Assembly (NCBI GenBank): GCA_963705955.1
Contig: CAVPLH010000006.1
Location: forward strand, 1,612,001 to 1,676,000
Origin: WHSW01 sp963705955
GTDB taxonomy: Bacteria > Actinomycetota > Thermoleophilia > Solirubrobacterales > 70-9
Reading direction: 5' to 3'
DNA length: 64,000 nucleotides
Positions within the stretch are counted from its first letter, which is position 1; each line of letters starts with the position of its first letter. A program made the position numbers and the translations under genes. Under the pieces are notes generated by a model. The model ran no database searches and was not told the origin of the DNA. It saw only the letters and a program-made list of their open reading frames with translations. Of the stretch, positions 17,614-26,120 are shown piece by piece.

Positions 17614-18823
17614 CCTGTTCCGCAAGCGGCGGATGTGGCGGCGGACCGGTGAGCTCCGCGACCGCTACGACGTGATCATCGTCGGCGGCGGCTCGCACGG
17701 CCTCGCGATCGCCTACTACCTGGCGCGCGACCACCAGATCAACGACGTCTGCGTGCTCGAGCAGAGCTATATCGGCTCCGGCGCCGCCGGTCGCAACACG
17801 ACGATCCTGCGCTCCAACTACAAGACGCCCGAGGGAGCCCGCTTCTACGACGCCTCGCTGAAGCTCTACGAGGGCCTCTCGGCCGAGCTCGGGTTCAACC
17901 TGCTGTTCTCGCAGCAGGGACACCTGACGCTCGCCCACACCGACCGGGCGATGTTCGTGATGACCGAGCGCGCCGAGGTCAACCGCCTCGCCGGGATCGA
18001 CTCGCGGGTGATCGGCCCCGAGGAGATCCAGCGCCTCGCGCCGTCGATGTCGATGACGCCGGGCGCGGTCTACCCGGTGATCGGCGCGCTCTACCACCCG
18101 CCCGGCGGGATCATTCGCCACGACGCGGTCGTCTGGGGCCTGGCCCGGGGGGCGGACGCCGGCGGCGCCGAGATCCATCCCCATTCCGAGGTCGCGGCGA
18201 TCTCGCGCTCGAACGGCCGAGCGACGGGGGTGACGCTGCGCGACGGCCGCAAGGTCGCCGCCGATCACGTGGTCAGCGCGACCGCGGGCTGGAGCTCGAC
18301 GATCGCCGAGATGGCCGGGGTCGAGCTCCCGATAACGACCCACATCCTGCAGGCGTTCGTGACCGAGGCGCTGAAGCCGCTGCTCGACGTCGTCGTCGTC
18401 TCCTCGCAGATGCACGTCTACATCTCGCAGACCGATCGCGGCGAGTTCCTGATCGGGGCCGAGATCGAGCCGTGGACGACCTACCGCCAGCAGGGCACGC
18501 TCAACTTCCTCCAGGAGTCCTCGCGGCACACCCTGGAGCTGTTCCCGCAGCTCGAACGTGCCCGCGTGCTTCGCAGCTGGGCCGGTCTCTGCGACATCAG
18601 CCCCGATTTCAGCCCGATCCTCGGCCCGACCGAGGTCGAGGGCTTCTCGATCAGCGCCGGCTGGGGCACCTACGGGTTCAAGGCGGCGCCGATCGTCGGC
18701 CGGACGATCGCGGAGCTGATCGCCACCGGGAGCACACCCGCGCTGATCGAGCCGTTCGCGCTCGAGCGCTTCTACCGCGACCGCCTCGTCTCCGAGCTCG
18801 GGGCGGCCGCGGTCTCACATTGA
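17606..18823 (+). CDS. mgdA: N-methylglutamate dehydrogenase / sarcosine oxidase beta subunit
   Basis: 405 residues of the DAO superfamily. The dinucleotide-binding loop is VIIVGGGSHGLAIAYYLA (about 23-40), followed by GSGAAGRNTTILRSNY, where the FMN/FAD attachment and substrate region of SoxB lies, and the late SPILGPTEVEGFSISAGWG. This subunit carries the flavin that oxidises the N-methyl amine. GTG at 17606 overlaps the gamma gene; an ATG nine codons later (17633) is an alternative. Placing beta last rather than first is an unusual subunit order. Confidence 0.9.
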   Translation: MRDLFRKRRMWRRTGELRDRYDVIIVGGGSHGLAIAYYLARDHQINDVCVLEQSYIGSGAAGRNTTILRSNYKTPEGARFYDASLKLYEGLSAELGFNLLFSQQGHLTLAHTDRAMFVMTERAEVNRLAGIDSRVIGPEEIQRLAPSMSMTPGAVYPVIGALYHPPGGIIRHDAVVWGLARGADAGGAEIHPHSEVAAISRSNGRATGVTLRDGRKVAADHVVSATAGWSSTIAEMAGVELPITTHILQAFVTEALKPLLDVVVVSSQMHVYISQTDRGEFLIGAEIEPWTTYRQQGTLNFLQESSRHTLELFPQLERARVLRSWAGLCDISPDFSPILGPTEVEGFSISAGWGTYGFKAAPIVGRTIAELIATGSTPALIEPFALERFYRDRLVSELGAAAVSH

Positions 18824-18848
18824 CCTACGAGGAAGGGAAGCTGGACCG

Positions 18849-20525
18849 ATGAAGAGCAGCCTCGAGATCGCACAGGATGCCGAGCTGCGACCGATCGACG
18901 AGATCGGCGAACGAGCCGGATTGCAGCCGGATGAGCTCGAGCCGTACGGTCGCTACAAGAGCAAGATCTCGCTGACGGCGATCGACCGATTGGCCGCTCA
19001 GCCCGACGCCAAGCTCGTCTGCGTCGCCGGGATGACGCCTACGAAGGCGGGCGAGGGCAAGACGACGACCTCGGTCGCGCTCACCGAGGGCCTCGGCTAC
19101 ATCGGCCGCAGCCCGGTCCTCTGCCTGCGAGAGCCCTCGCTCGGCCCGGTGTTCGGAATGAAGGGCGGCGCGGCCGGCGGCGGCTTGTCCCAGGTCGTGC
19201 CGATGGAGGACCTCAACCTTCACTTCACGGGCGACATCCATGCGATCGGGGCGGCCAACAACCTGCTCGCGGCGATCCTCGACGCCTCGATCCTGCACGG
19301 CAACCCGCACCGGATCGACGCCCTGCAGGTGACCTGGAAGCGGGCCGTGGACATGAACGACCGGGCCCTGCGCCAGGTCGCCCTCGGGCTCGGGGGACGC
19401 GCGAACGGATACCCCCGCGAGAGCGGCTTCGACATCACCGCGGCGTCGGAGGTGATGGCGATTCTCGCCGTCGCACGCGACCTGCAGGACCTGCGGCGGC
19501 GGATGGGCCGGATCACCGCGGCCTACACCCGCGCCGGCGAGCCCGTGACGGCGGACGACCTGGGCGCGGCCGGAGCGATGACGGTGCTGCTCAAGGACGC
19601 GATCAAGCCGAACCTGATCCAGACGCTGGAGGGACAGCCGTGCCTCATGCACGCCGGCCCGTTCGCGAACATCGCGCACGGCAACTCGTCCCTGATCGCC
19701 GACCTGCTCGGCCTGAAGCTCGGCGACTACGTGGTCACCGAGTCCGGATTCGGCTCGGACATGGGGATGGAGAAGTTCATCGACATCGTCTGCCGCAACG
19801 GCGGCATGGTCCCGAGCGCGATCGTCCTCGTCGCCACGGCGCGCGCGCTCAAGCATCACGGCGGCCTCGCCGACGACCCGGGCCAGAGCCGCGAGCAGCG
19901 CATGGCGGCGATCGAGTCCGGGATCGCGAACCTGAGTCGCCATCTCGGGATCGTGCGCGAGTTCGGCCTCCCGGCGGTCGTCGCCGTCAACCGCCGGCCC
20001 GAGGACACCGACGAGGAGGTCGAGCTGGTGGTCAGGCTCGCCGAGCAGGCCGGCGCGTTCGCCGCCGCCGTCAGCGACGGCTTCGCACAGGGTGGCAAGG
20101 GCGTCGCGAATCTCGCCGAGGCGGTCGTCGATGCCTGCGAGCAGCCGAACGAGTTCCGGTTCCTCTACGAGGACGATGCCTCGATCAAGGAGAAGGTCGA
20201 GACGATCGCGTCGCGGGTCTACGGCGCCTCCGAGGTCGTCTACTACCTGCAGGCCGAGGACAAGATCCGGCAGTTCGCCGACCACGGGCTCGCGGAGCTT
20301 CCGGTCTGCATGGCGAAGACGCCGCTCTCGCTCTCGGCGGACCCCGAGCTGCTCGGCGCGCCGAGCGACTTCCAGCTCCCGGTTCGCGATCTGCGCGCCT
20401 ACACCGGTGCCGGCTGGCTCGTCCCGCTCTGCGGCGACATCCAGCAGATGCCCGGGCTCGGCAAGACGGCGGCGGCGTTCGACGTCGACATCGACGCCGA
20501 GGGGCGCACCGTGGGGCTGTTCTGA
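18849..20525 (+). CDS. fhs: Formate-tetrahydrofolate ligase
   Basis: 558 residues, full length. The ATP loop PTKAGEGKTT is at 64-73, followed by the family stretches KGGAAGGGLSQVVPMED, LHFTGDIHAIGAANNLLAA and the late MAKTPLSLSADP and PGLGKTAAAFDVDID (in pieces). It interconverts formate + ATP + H4F and 10-formyl-H4F. In this operon it most likely runs toward formate and ATP, feeding the formate dehydrogenase at 7930. The start is preceded by GAGGAAGGGAAG. It lies 25 bp after the dehydrogenase genes and 28 bp before fchA. Confidence 0.95.
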   Translation: MKSSLEIAQDAELRPIDEIGERAGLQPDELEPYGRYKSKISLTAIDRLAAQPDAKLVCVAGMTPTKAGEGKTTTSVALTEGLGYIGRSPVLCLREPSLGPVFGMKGGAAGGGLSQVVPMEDLNLHFTGDIHAIGAANNLLAAILDASILHGNPHRIDALQVTWKRAVDMNDRALRQVALGLGGRANGYPRESGFDITAASEVMAILAVARDLQDLRRRMGRITAAYTRAGEPVTADDLGAAGAMTVLLKDAIKPNLIQTLEGQPCLMHAGPFANIAHGNSSLIADLLGLKLGDYVVTESGFGSDMGMEKFIDIVCRNGGMVPSAIVLVATARALKHHGGLADDPGQSREQRMAAIESGIANLSRHLGIVREFGLPAVVAVNRRPEDTDEEVELVVRLAEQAGAFAAAVSDGFAQGGKGVANLAEAVVDACEQPNEFRFLYEDDASIKEKVETIASRVYGASEVVYYLQAEDKIRQFADHGLAELPVCMAKTPLSLSADPELLGAPSDFQLPVRDLRAYTGAGWLVPLCGDIQQMPGLGKTAAAFDVDIDAEGRTVGLF

Positions 20526-20553
20526 GCGCCCGCCGCCGGGTAGTGCCGAGGCG

Positions 20554-21147
20554 ATGAGCGGGCTCACGGATCGCAGCGTCGGCGAAGCTCTCGCGGCGCT
20601 CGCCTCGCCGGACCGCCCAGCGGCCGCGGGGGTCGCCTCGGCGGTCGTCGGCGCCGCTGCTGCGGCCCTGGTCGAGCTCACCGCCGGGCTCGCTGCCGAG
20701 CGGCTGGCCGCCGGTGATGCCGGGGCCGGACTGAAGACAGAGGCGCAGCTGCGGGCGCTCGCCGCCCGAGCGGCCGAGCTCGGCGAGCGGCTGCTGCTCG
20801 CCGCCGACGACGACGAGCGTACCTACGCCCGGGTGCTCGACGCGCCCGACTCCGCCGCCCGGGCCGAGGCGCTGTCGGAGGCGAGCGAACCGCCGCTCGC
20901 GGTCGCCGAATCCGCGGCGGAGATCGCCGAGGCCGCGAACGAGATCGCACAGACCGGCAACTGGCCGTTCAGCGCCGACGCGATCGTCGCCGGCGAGCTG
21001 GCGACGGCCGCCGCCCGGGGCGGCGCCGAGCTGGTCGTCGTCAACCTGGCGGAGTCCGCTGCCGACCCCAGGATCGCCCGCGCCCGAGCCGCCGCCGATC
21101 GTGCCCGGCACGCGAGCCGTTCAACCGCCGGCGCCGACTCGGACTGA
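20554..21147 (+). CDS. fchA: Methenyl-tetrahydrofolate cyclohydrolase (FchA / FTCD cyclodeaminase family)
   Basis: 197 residues of the formiminotransferase-cyclodeaminase-like fold, mostly alpha-helical: FLALASPDRPAAAGVASAVVG-type N-terminus, then TAGLAAERLAAGDAGAGLKTE and IAEAANEIAQTGNWPFSAD. In methylotrophs FchA converts methenyl-H4F to 10-formyl-H4F, the step between the NMG dehydrogenase product (after oxidation) and Fhs. A serine-cycle-independent C1 oxidation route is therefore encoded. The C-terminus lies inside a perfect 23-bp tandem duplication, so the second copy offers a spare identical tail and stop. Confidence 0.85.
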   Translation: MSGLTDRSVGEALAALASPDRPAAAGVASAVVGAAAAALVELTAGLAAERLAAGDAGAGLKTEAQLRALAARAAELGERLLLAADDDERTYARVLDAPDSAARAEALSEASEPPLAVAESAAEIAEAANEIAQTGNWPFSADAIVAGELATAAARGGAELVVVNLAESAADPRIARARAAADRARHASRSTAGADSD

Positions 21148-21171
21148 ACGCCGGCGCCGACTCGGACTGAA
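21126..21171 (+). repeat. Perfect 23-bp tandem duplication across the fchA stop
   Basis: The unit CGCCGGCGCCGACTCGGACTGAA occurs twice back to back, at 21126-21148 and 21149-21171. The first copy contains the fchA TGA (21145-21147); the second repeats it in the gap before cynS. It is best read as a recent slippage duplication, or an assembly artefact. Confidence 0.9.
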
Positions 21172-21186
21172 TATCCTGCCGGGACC

Positions 21187-21645
21187 TTGTCGAGCCGCCG
21201 GCAATTGTCCGAGCAGATCCTCGCCGCGAAGCGGTCCCGGGGCCTGACCTGGGCGGCGCTCGCCGAGACCCTGGATGCGCCGGTCGAGTGGGCCACCGCG
21301 GCCCTGCTCGGCCAGTTTCCGCTCGACGAGCGCCAGGCTCGCGCCGCGGCCGATGCGCTGGGGCTGGGAGACGACGCGATCGCCGAGCTGGTCGCCCCGC
21401 CGATGCGAGGCGCGCTGGACGCCCCGGTACCGACGGACCCGACGGTCTACCGGCTCTACGAGATCGTCCAGGTATACGGGCCGGCGATCAAGGAGTTGAT
21501 CCACGAGGAGTTCGGCGACGGGATCATGAGCGCGATCAACTTCGGGTTCTCCGTTCGCCGCCAGGCGGACCCGAACGGCGACCGGGTCGAGATCGTCCTC
21601 AATGGCAAGTTCCTGCCCTACGAATGGCGTCGGAGCGCGAGCTAG
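21187..21645 (+). CDS. cynS: Cyanate hydratase (cyanase)
   Basis: 152 residues. A helical N-terminal domain (TWAALAETLDAPVEWATAALL) is followed by the highly conserved catalytic domain PTDPTVYRLYEIVQVYGPAI, IHEEFGDGIMSAINF. The active-site triad Arg89, Glu92 and Ser115 corresponds to Arg96, Glu99 and Ser122 of the E. coli enzyme. It converts cyanate and bicarbonate to ammonia and CO2. The start is TTG at 21187 (a second TTG lies at 21205), 39 bp after fchA and in the same direction, so it is likely part of the methylamine operon. Its stop overlaps the convergent flavin oxidase gene. Confidence 0.93.
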   Translation: MSSRRQLSEQILAAKRSRGLTWAALAETLDAPVEWATAALLGQFPLDERQARAAADALGLGDDAIAELVAPPMRGALDAPVPTDPTVYRLYEIVQVYGPAIKELIHEEFGDGIMSAINFGFSVRRQADPNGDRVEIVLNGKFLPYEWRRSAS

Positions 21646-22934
21646 GTCCACGGGTACGGGCCGCGGGAGGGGGTGTGGGTCGCGCCGCGAGCGAAGCGGG
21701 AGAGCCGGAACGGCTCCAGCCGGGGTTCGCCCTCGAGCACGTCGTCGGCCGCCAGCCGTCCCAGCGCCAGCATCTTGAAGCCGTGGCCGGAGTCGATGAT
21801 CGCGTAGGCGTTCGGGAGCACCCAGTCGCAGACCGGGTAGTTGTCGGGGGTATGGGAGACGATCCCGCCGGCGAGGGTCGCCCTCCACTCCGCCGCCCGG
21901 CCACGGAAGCGTCCGATCGCGACCGCCATGCCTGAGGTGAAGAACTCCGCGAAGCCCGGATCCGCCGCGTGGGCGGGATTGTCGGGGCCGTATGGGTCGA
22001 GGTCGGGATCGGAGAGCAGCACCGGCAGCCCGCCGCCGGTGACCGACGCCCCGTCGCGATCGATGCGGAAGTAGATCCCCCACGGTCCCGCTGCGAGCAC
22101 CTTGCCGTCACGATCGGAGCGCAACGGCGACGACTGGTCCAGGTGGACGACCGGCGGATCGTGGCCCACCCGACCCCCCGTGCCCCCACCGGGGAGCTGG
22201 AACTCCCCCTCCTGTGCCTTCCAGTAGGCGACGAGCGGCGTGCGCTCGCCGGCGCCGTCGAGCGCGACCTCGACCTCGGCGTCCTGGTCGAGCATCGCCC
22301 AGATCCGCCGTGCCCACGGCCCCGGGGCGACGACCGCGACCTCGCAGCGCACCGGGCCTCGCTCCGTGAGCACCGCCTCGACCCCGAGCGGGCCGAGCTC
22401 GAACCCGGTCACCTCGACCCCCTCGGCGATCGTCGCCCCGGCGGCCCGGGCGCGCGCGGCGAGGTGGCGTACGGTCCGCATCGGGTCGGCCCACCCGCCG
22501 CGGCGCTCGTGCAGCACCGCCTCGACCTCCGCCTCCCAGTCGGGCCAGGTCCAGGCGAGGTACTCGCGGCAGCGCTCGGCGCCGACGATCAGCTCGGACT
22601 CGTAGCCGACCCGGTCGTGGTGTTCGCGGATCGCGACCAGGTCGTCGACCTGGGCGCGCGGGACGGCCGCCAGGTAGCCGACCTGGCGGAAGCCGTAGGC
22701 ATCCGGCTCGGCCTCGAAGATCTCGACCGACTGCCGGATCAGGTCGGTGATCGCGGCGGAGCGGTAGTAGTTGCGCACGATCCCGCCGGCGGCGCCGGAG
22801 GCGCCGGCTCCGACCCTGTCCTTCTCGAGCACGAGCACGTCGGCGCCGCGCTCGGCCAGCCTCCAGGCCGTCGACAGGCCGAGCACCCCGCCGCCGACGA
22901 TCACGTGACTCGCGCCTTTGGTCGTCAGCTCCAC
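21642..22934 (-). CDS. FAD-dependent amine/amino-acid oxidase-like protein (DAO family), copy 1
   Basis: 430 residues, GTG start. FAD loop VIVGGGVLGLSTAWRLAERG at the N-terminus, then GAGASGAAGGIVRNYYRS and late SHTPDNYPVCDW and IDSGHGFKMLALG, the layout of SoxB/monomeric sarcosine-oxidase-type enzymes. There is no folate (GCV_T) domain, so the cleaved carbon would leave as a free aldehyde rather than methylene-H4F. It is a tandem paralogue of the next gene; both end in a similar tail (PYPWT here, PYPWS there). Last gene of the long minus-strand operon; overlaps the upstream paralogue by 10 bp. Substrate unknown. Confidence 0.85.
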   Translation of the reverse strand: MELTTKGASHVIVGGGVLGLSTAWRLAERGADVLVLEKDRVGAGASGAAGGIVRNYYRSAAITDLIRQSVEIFEAEPDAYGFRQVGYLAAVPRAQVDDLVAIREHHDRVGYESELIVGAERCREYLAWTWPDWEAEVEAVLHERRGGWADPMRTVRHLAARARAAGATIAEGVEVTGFELGPLGVEAVLTERGPVRCEVAVVAPGPWARRIWAMLDQDAEVEVALDGAGERTPLVAYWKAQEGEFQLPGGGTGGRVGHDPPVVHLDQSSPLRSDRDGKVLAAGPWGIYFRIDRDGASVTGGGLPVLLSDPDLDPYGPDNPAHAADPGFAEFFTSGMAVAIGRFRGRAAEWRATLAGGIVSHTPDNYPVCDWVLPNAYAIIDSGHGFKMLALGRLAADDVLEGEPRLEPFRLSRFARGATHTPSRGPYPWT

Positions 22935-24215
22935 GGATAGGGACTGTGCGAGACGGGGTGCAGGTCGCCGGTCGCGAAACGCTCGTAGCGAAACGGGTGC
23001 AGGAGCGAGGAATGCTCACCGCCGAGCTCGCGCGCGATCTCGCGGCCGACCGCGATCATCTTGTAGCCGTGGTTGGAGTCCGCGGCGACGAAGACGTTCG
23101 GTCGCATCCGGTCGAAGACCGGGAAGTTGTCGGCCGTGAACGCGCCGGCGCCGCCCGACCGCAGCTGGACGTACTTCGAGCGACAGCCCTCGAACCGCTG
23201 CATGCAGTGAGAGAGCGCCGCGCACCAGCGGTCCGGGAACGTCTCGGCGACCGTCCCGGTCGGGTAGGGATCGACCTCGAAGCTGCCGGCCACGGTGAGC
23301 GGCTCGGCGCCGCCCTGGACCGTCGTCCGATCGGGCTTCACATAGATGCCCCAGGGACCGTCGCTGACCACGGCGCCCGCGGTGGTCGATGAGCGGTCGG
23401 TCGGAGTCGACGTGCAGGACGGGCGACTCGCGGCCGTCGTCGGTCCGCAGGGTCTCCGGCGGCAGCTCGACCTCGCCCTCCTGCAGGTACCAGTAGGTCC
23501 ACATCGGCTGGTCGCGGTCGACGCCGCCGTCGGGACGGCGGACGTCGATCAGCTCCGAGAGGCCGAGCATCCGCCAGAGCTTCGGGATCCACGGACCGAC
23601 AGCGACCACGACCTGCTCGACATCGATCGGTCCGGCGGTCGTCTCGACCCGGGTCACGGCGTCCGACCCGTCGAGCTCGAACCCGGTCACCTCGACCCCC
23701 TCGGCGATCGCGGCGCCCGCCGCCCGGGCCTTGCGCGCCAGACCGTGCATCGACTCCCGGTTGAAGGCGAACCCACCGCGTTGCTCGTGAAGGCAGACGC
23801 TCAGACCCTCCGCGCGCCAGTCGCCGAACAGGCCCCGCATGTGAGCGCGGACGGCGTGCTCTCCGAGGTGCAGCTCGGAGGGATAGCCGATCCGCTGCTG
23901 GCGCTCGAAGACCTCGGTCAGGTCGGGCTCCTGAGACGCCGGCCCGAGCGCGACGTAGCCGCTTCCGTGGTAGTGCAGCGCCTCGGGATCGGACTCCCAG
24001 ATCTCGACGCAGGCGGCGATCAGCTCCGACATCGCCGGCTGGAAGTAGTTGTTGCGGATCACCCCGCAGGCGATCCCGGACGCACCGGCCCCGACCGCGC
24101 GCTTGTCGACCACGAGGGCCTCCTCCCCCGCCTCCGCCAGGTGCCAGGCCGTGGACAGGCCGTGGACGCCCGCCCCGATCACCAGGTGGCGGGCCGACTC
24201 GGGCACGGCCGGCAT
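22925..24215 (-). CDS. FAD-dependent amine/amino-acid oxidase-like protein, copy 2 (frameshifted)
   Basis: ATG at 24215, then LVIGAGVHGLSTAWHLAEAG (FAD loop), GAGASGIACGVIRNNYFQP, HEQRGGFAFN and IAEGVEVTGFELDG shared nearly word for word with copy 1. The frame breaks near 23376 (CGCGGGCGCCGTG); dropping one base joins PLIDHRG to AVVSDGPWGIYVKPD and continues to the shared PYPWS tail. About 430 residues after repair. No folate domain. Two adjacent relatives suggest either a heteromer or two substrates in series. It follows the 147-residue gene by five bases. Confidence 0.82.
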
Positions 24216-24220
24216 CGGCG

Positions 24221-24664
24221 TCAGTGCTCCGGCGGCTCCCAGCCCTCGAGCACGGGCGGCTTCCAGTCCTCGCCGACGGTCGGCGAGCCCTCGGCCCACG
24301 GCCCGAGCTCGGGCTGGGCGAACTTGGCGTGGGTCTGCTTGAGGCGGATCCCGTACGAGTTGCCCGCCGTCAGGTGGGCGATCAGGACCTTGCGCGCGAT
24401 CTCGTCCTCACGGCCGGGCGGGATCGGGAAGTAGATGCGAAGGAAGGAGTTCGAGTAGCGGTCGAAGACCGCCGGCGTGCCCTCCTCCTCGAGCAGCTCG
24501 ACGTCCTCGAGCCAGTTCAGGTCCTTGCCCGGGGTGGCCGCGTCGAGGTCGATGTCCTCGACGAGCGCGATCTGCTCCTGGTAGGGAAAGCGCTTGCCGG
24601 ACAGGTACTCGGCGTCGATCGAAGTGACCTTCTCGGGCTCGCGGACCCCGTCCGCTCTCGTCAT
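24221..24664 (-). CDS. Unrecognised 147-residue acidic protein in the amine operon
   Basis: I do not recognise this protein. It is soluble in appearance, with no membrane segment, signal peptide or cysteine. The N-terminal half is acidic (LVEDIDLDAATPGKDLNW, LEDVELLEEEGTPAVFDRY); the middle has FLRIYFPIPPGREDEIARK and AHLTAGNSYGIRLKQTHAKF; the tail is Trp/Pro-rich (WKPPVLEGWEPPEH). Its ATG overlaps the FMN subunit stop by four bases, and it sits five bases before an oxidase gene, so it is firmly inside the operon. A small subunit or assembly factor of either neighbouring enzyme is the simplest idea. Part 1 of the island has no equivalent. Confidence 0.75.
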   Translation of the reverse strand: MTRADGVREPEKVTSIDAEYLSGKRFPYQEQIALVEDIDLDAATPGKDLNWLEDVELLEEEGTPAVFDRYSNSFLRIYFPIPPGREDEIARKVLIAHLTAGNSYGIRLKQTHAKFAQPELGPWAEGSPTVGEDWKPPVLEGWEPPEH

Positions 24665-26100
24665 TTCGGATCCTCCGCCCCGGTCCCGGCCGGCGTCGGC
24701 AGGAAGTCGACCGGGTTCTCGAGGTACTGGTCGAGCAGCGTCCGGATCTCACCGAGCGCGCGCTCCTCGCTGGCGCCCGGGATGTAGTCGGTGCCCGCCA
24801 GCGGCACCCGGGCCATCGCCGACGCCTCGACCGTGAGCGCCGCGAGGTCCTCGGGCTCGAGGTTGTGGACGCTCGTCTTGCCGCACGCACGAGCCAGCAT
24901 CTGGACCTCGAGCGTCAGCGTGTGCAGGAAGTTGAAGACGCGCTGCGCGGCCTCGTCGACGTGCAGGCGCTTGCGCAACTCGGCGTCCTGGGTCGTGATC
25001 CCGACCGGGCACCGGCCGGTGTGGCAGTGGTAGCACTGGCCGGCGGGCACCCCGACCGTTCCCTCGTAGTCGGTGACGCCCGGGATCTCCTTGTTGCAGT
25101 TGAGCGCCATCAGCGCCGAATGGCCGATCGCGACCGCGTCGGCGCCGAGCGCCAGGCACTTGGCGATGTCGCCGCCGTTGCGGATCCCGCCTGCGACCAC
25201 GAGGTCGACCTCGTCGACGAGGCCGACGTCCTCGAGCGCGCGGCGCGCCTCTGGGATCGCAGCGATCAGCGGGATCCCGGTTTCCTCGGCGGCGACGTGC
25301 GGGCCGGCGCCCGTGCCACCCTCGGCCCCGTCCAGGTAGATGATGTCGGGGCCGCACTTCGCGGCCATCCGGACGTCGTCGTAGACGCGCGCCGCGCCGA
25401 GCTTGAGCTGGATCGGGACCTCGTAGTTGGTCGCCTCGCGCGTCTCCTGCACCTTCAGCGAGAGGTCGTCGGGGCCGAGCCAGTCGGGGTGCCGGGCGGG
25501 TGAGCGCTGGTCGATCCCGGCCGGGAGCGAGCGCATCTCGGCGACCTGCTCGGTCACCTTCTGGCCCATCAGGTGGCCGCCGAGGCCGACCTTGCATCCC
25601 TGTCCGATGAAGAACTCGATCCCGTCGGCCAGCATCAGGTGGTGGGGGTTGAACCCGTAGCGGCTCTGGATCACCTGGTAGTACCACTTGGTCGAGAGGT
25701 CGCGCTCGGGCGGGGTCATCCCGCCCTCGCCGGAGCAGGTCGCGGTGCCGGCCATCGAGGCCCCCTTGGCGAGCGCCATCTTCGCCTCCAGCGAGAGAGC
25801 GCCGAAGCTCATCCCGGTGATGTAGACGGGGATGTCGAGCTCGAGCGGCTTCTTCGCAAACCTGCTGCCCAGCACCGTCCGCGTGTCGCACTTCTCCCGG
25901 TAGCCCTCGATCACGAACCGGGTCAGAGTGCCCGGCAGGAAGGTGAGCTCGTCCCAATGCGGGATCTTCTTGAACATCGAGAATCCGCGCATCCGGTAGC
26001 GGCCGAGCTCGGCCTTCATGTGGATGTCGTTGATGACCCCCTGCGTGAAGATCGGGCTGCTCCCGAGCACCTCGCGCTGGTCGGGCGTTTCGTCCGCCAT
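24661..26100 (-). CDS. FMN-binding glutamate-synthase-like subunit, second copy, with Fe-S cysteines
   Basis: 479 residues, paralogue of the protein at 9132. Shared blocks: GMSFGALSLEAKMALAKGA, GEGGMTPPERD, GLGGHLMGQKV, GIDQRSPARHPDWLGPDDL, GGIRNGGDIAKCLALGADAV. It keeps the cysteine cluster YHCHTGRCPVGITTQ (Cys-x2... -Cys pattern with GQC upstream) typical of the iron-sulphur site of glutamate synthases, which the first copy lacks. It probably catalyses transfer of an amine to 2-oxoglutarate or glutamate together with the GXGXG and amidotransferase subunits encoded just upstream. Physiological amine unknown. Confidence 0.85.
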   Translation of the reverse strand: MADETPDQREVLGSSPIFTQGVINDIHMKAELGRYRMRGFSMFKKIPHWDELTFLPGTLTRFVIEGYREKCDTRTVLGSRFAKKPLELDIPVYITGMSFGALSLEAKMALAKGASMAGTATCSGEGGMTPPERDLSTKWYYQVIQSRYGFNPHHLMLADGIEFFIGQGCKVGLGGHLMGQKVTEQVAEMRSLPAGIDQRSPARHPDWLGPDDLSLKVQETREATNYEVPIQLKLGAARVYDDVRMAAKCGPDIIYLDGAEGGTGAGPHVAAEETGIPLIAAIPEARRALEDVGLVDEVDLVVAGGIRNGGDIAKCLALGADAVAIGHSALMALNCNKEIPGVTDYEGTVGVPAGQCYHCHTGRCPVGITTQDAELRKRLHVDEAAQRVFNFLHTLTLEVQMLARACGKTSVHNLEPEDLAALTVEASAMARVPLAGTDYIPGASEERALGEIRTLLDQYLENPVDFLPTPAGTGAEDPK

Positions 26101-26120
26101 CTCGATCCTCTCCTAGAGCA

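Noticed and set aside
13737..18823. Calling the four-subunit enzyme plain sarcosine oxidase
   Set aside because: Sequence alone allows it, but the adjacent GmaS and three NMG synthase genes make N-methylglutamate the likelier substrate; no creatine, betaine or dimethylglycine genes are nearby.
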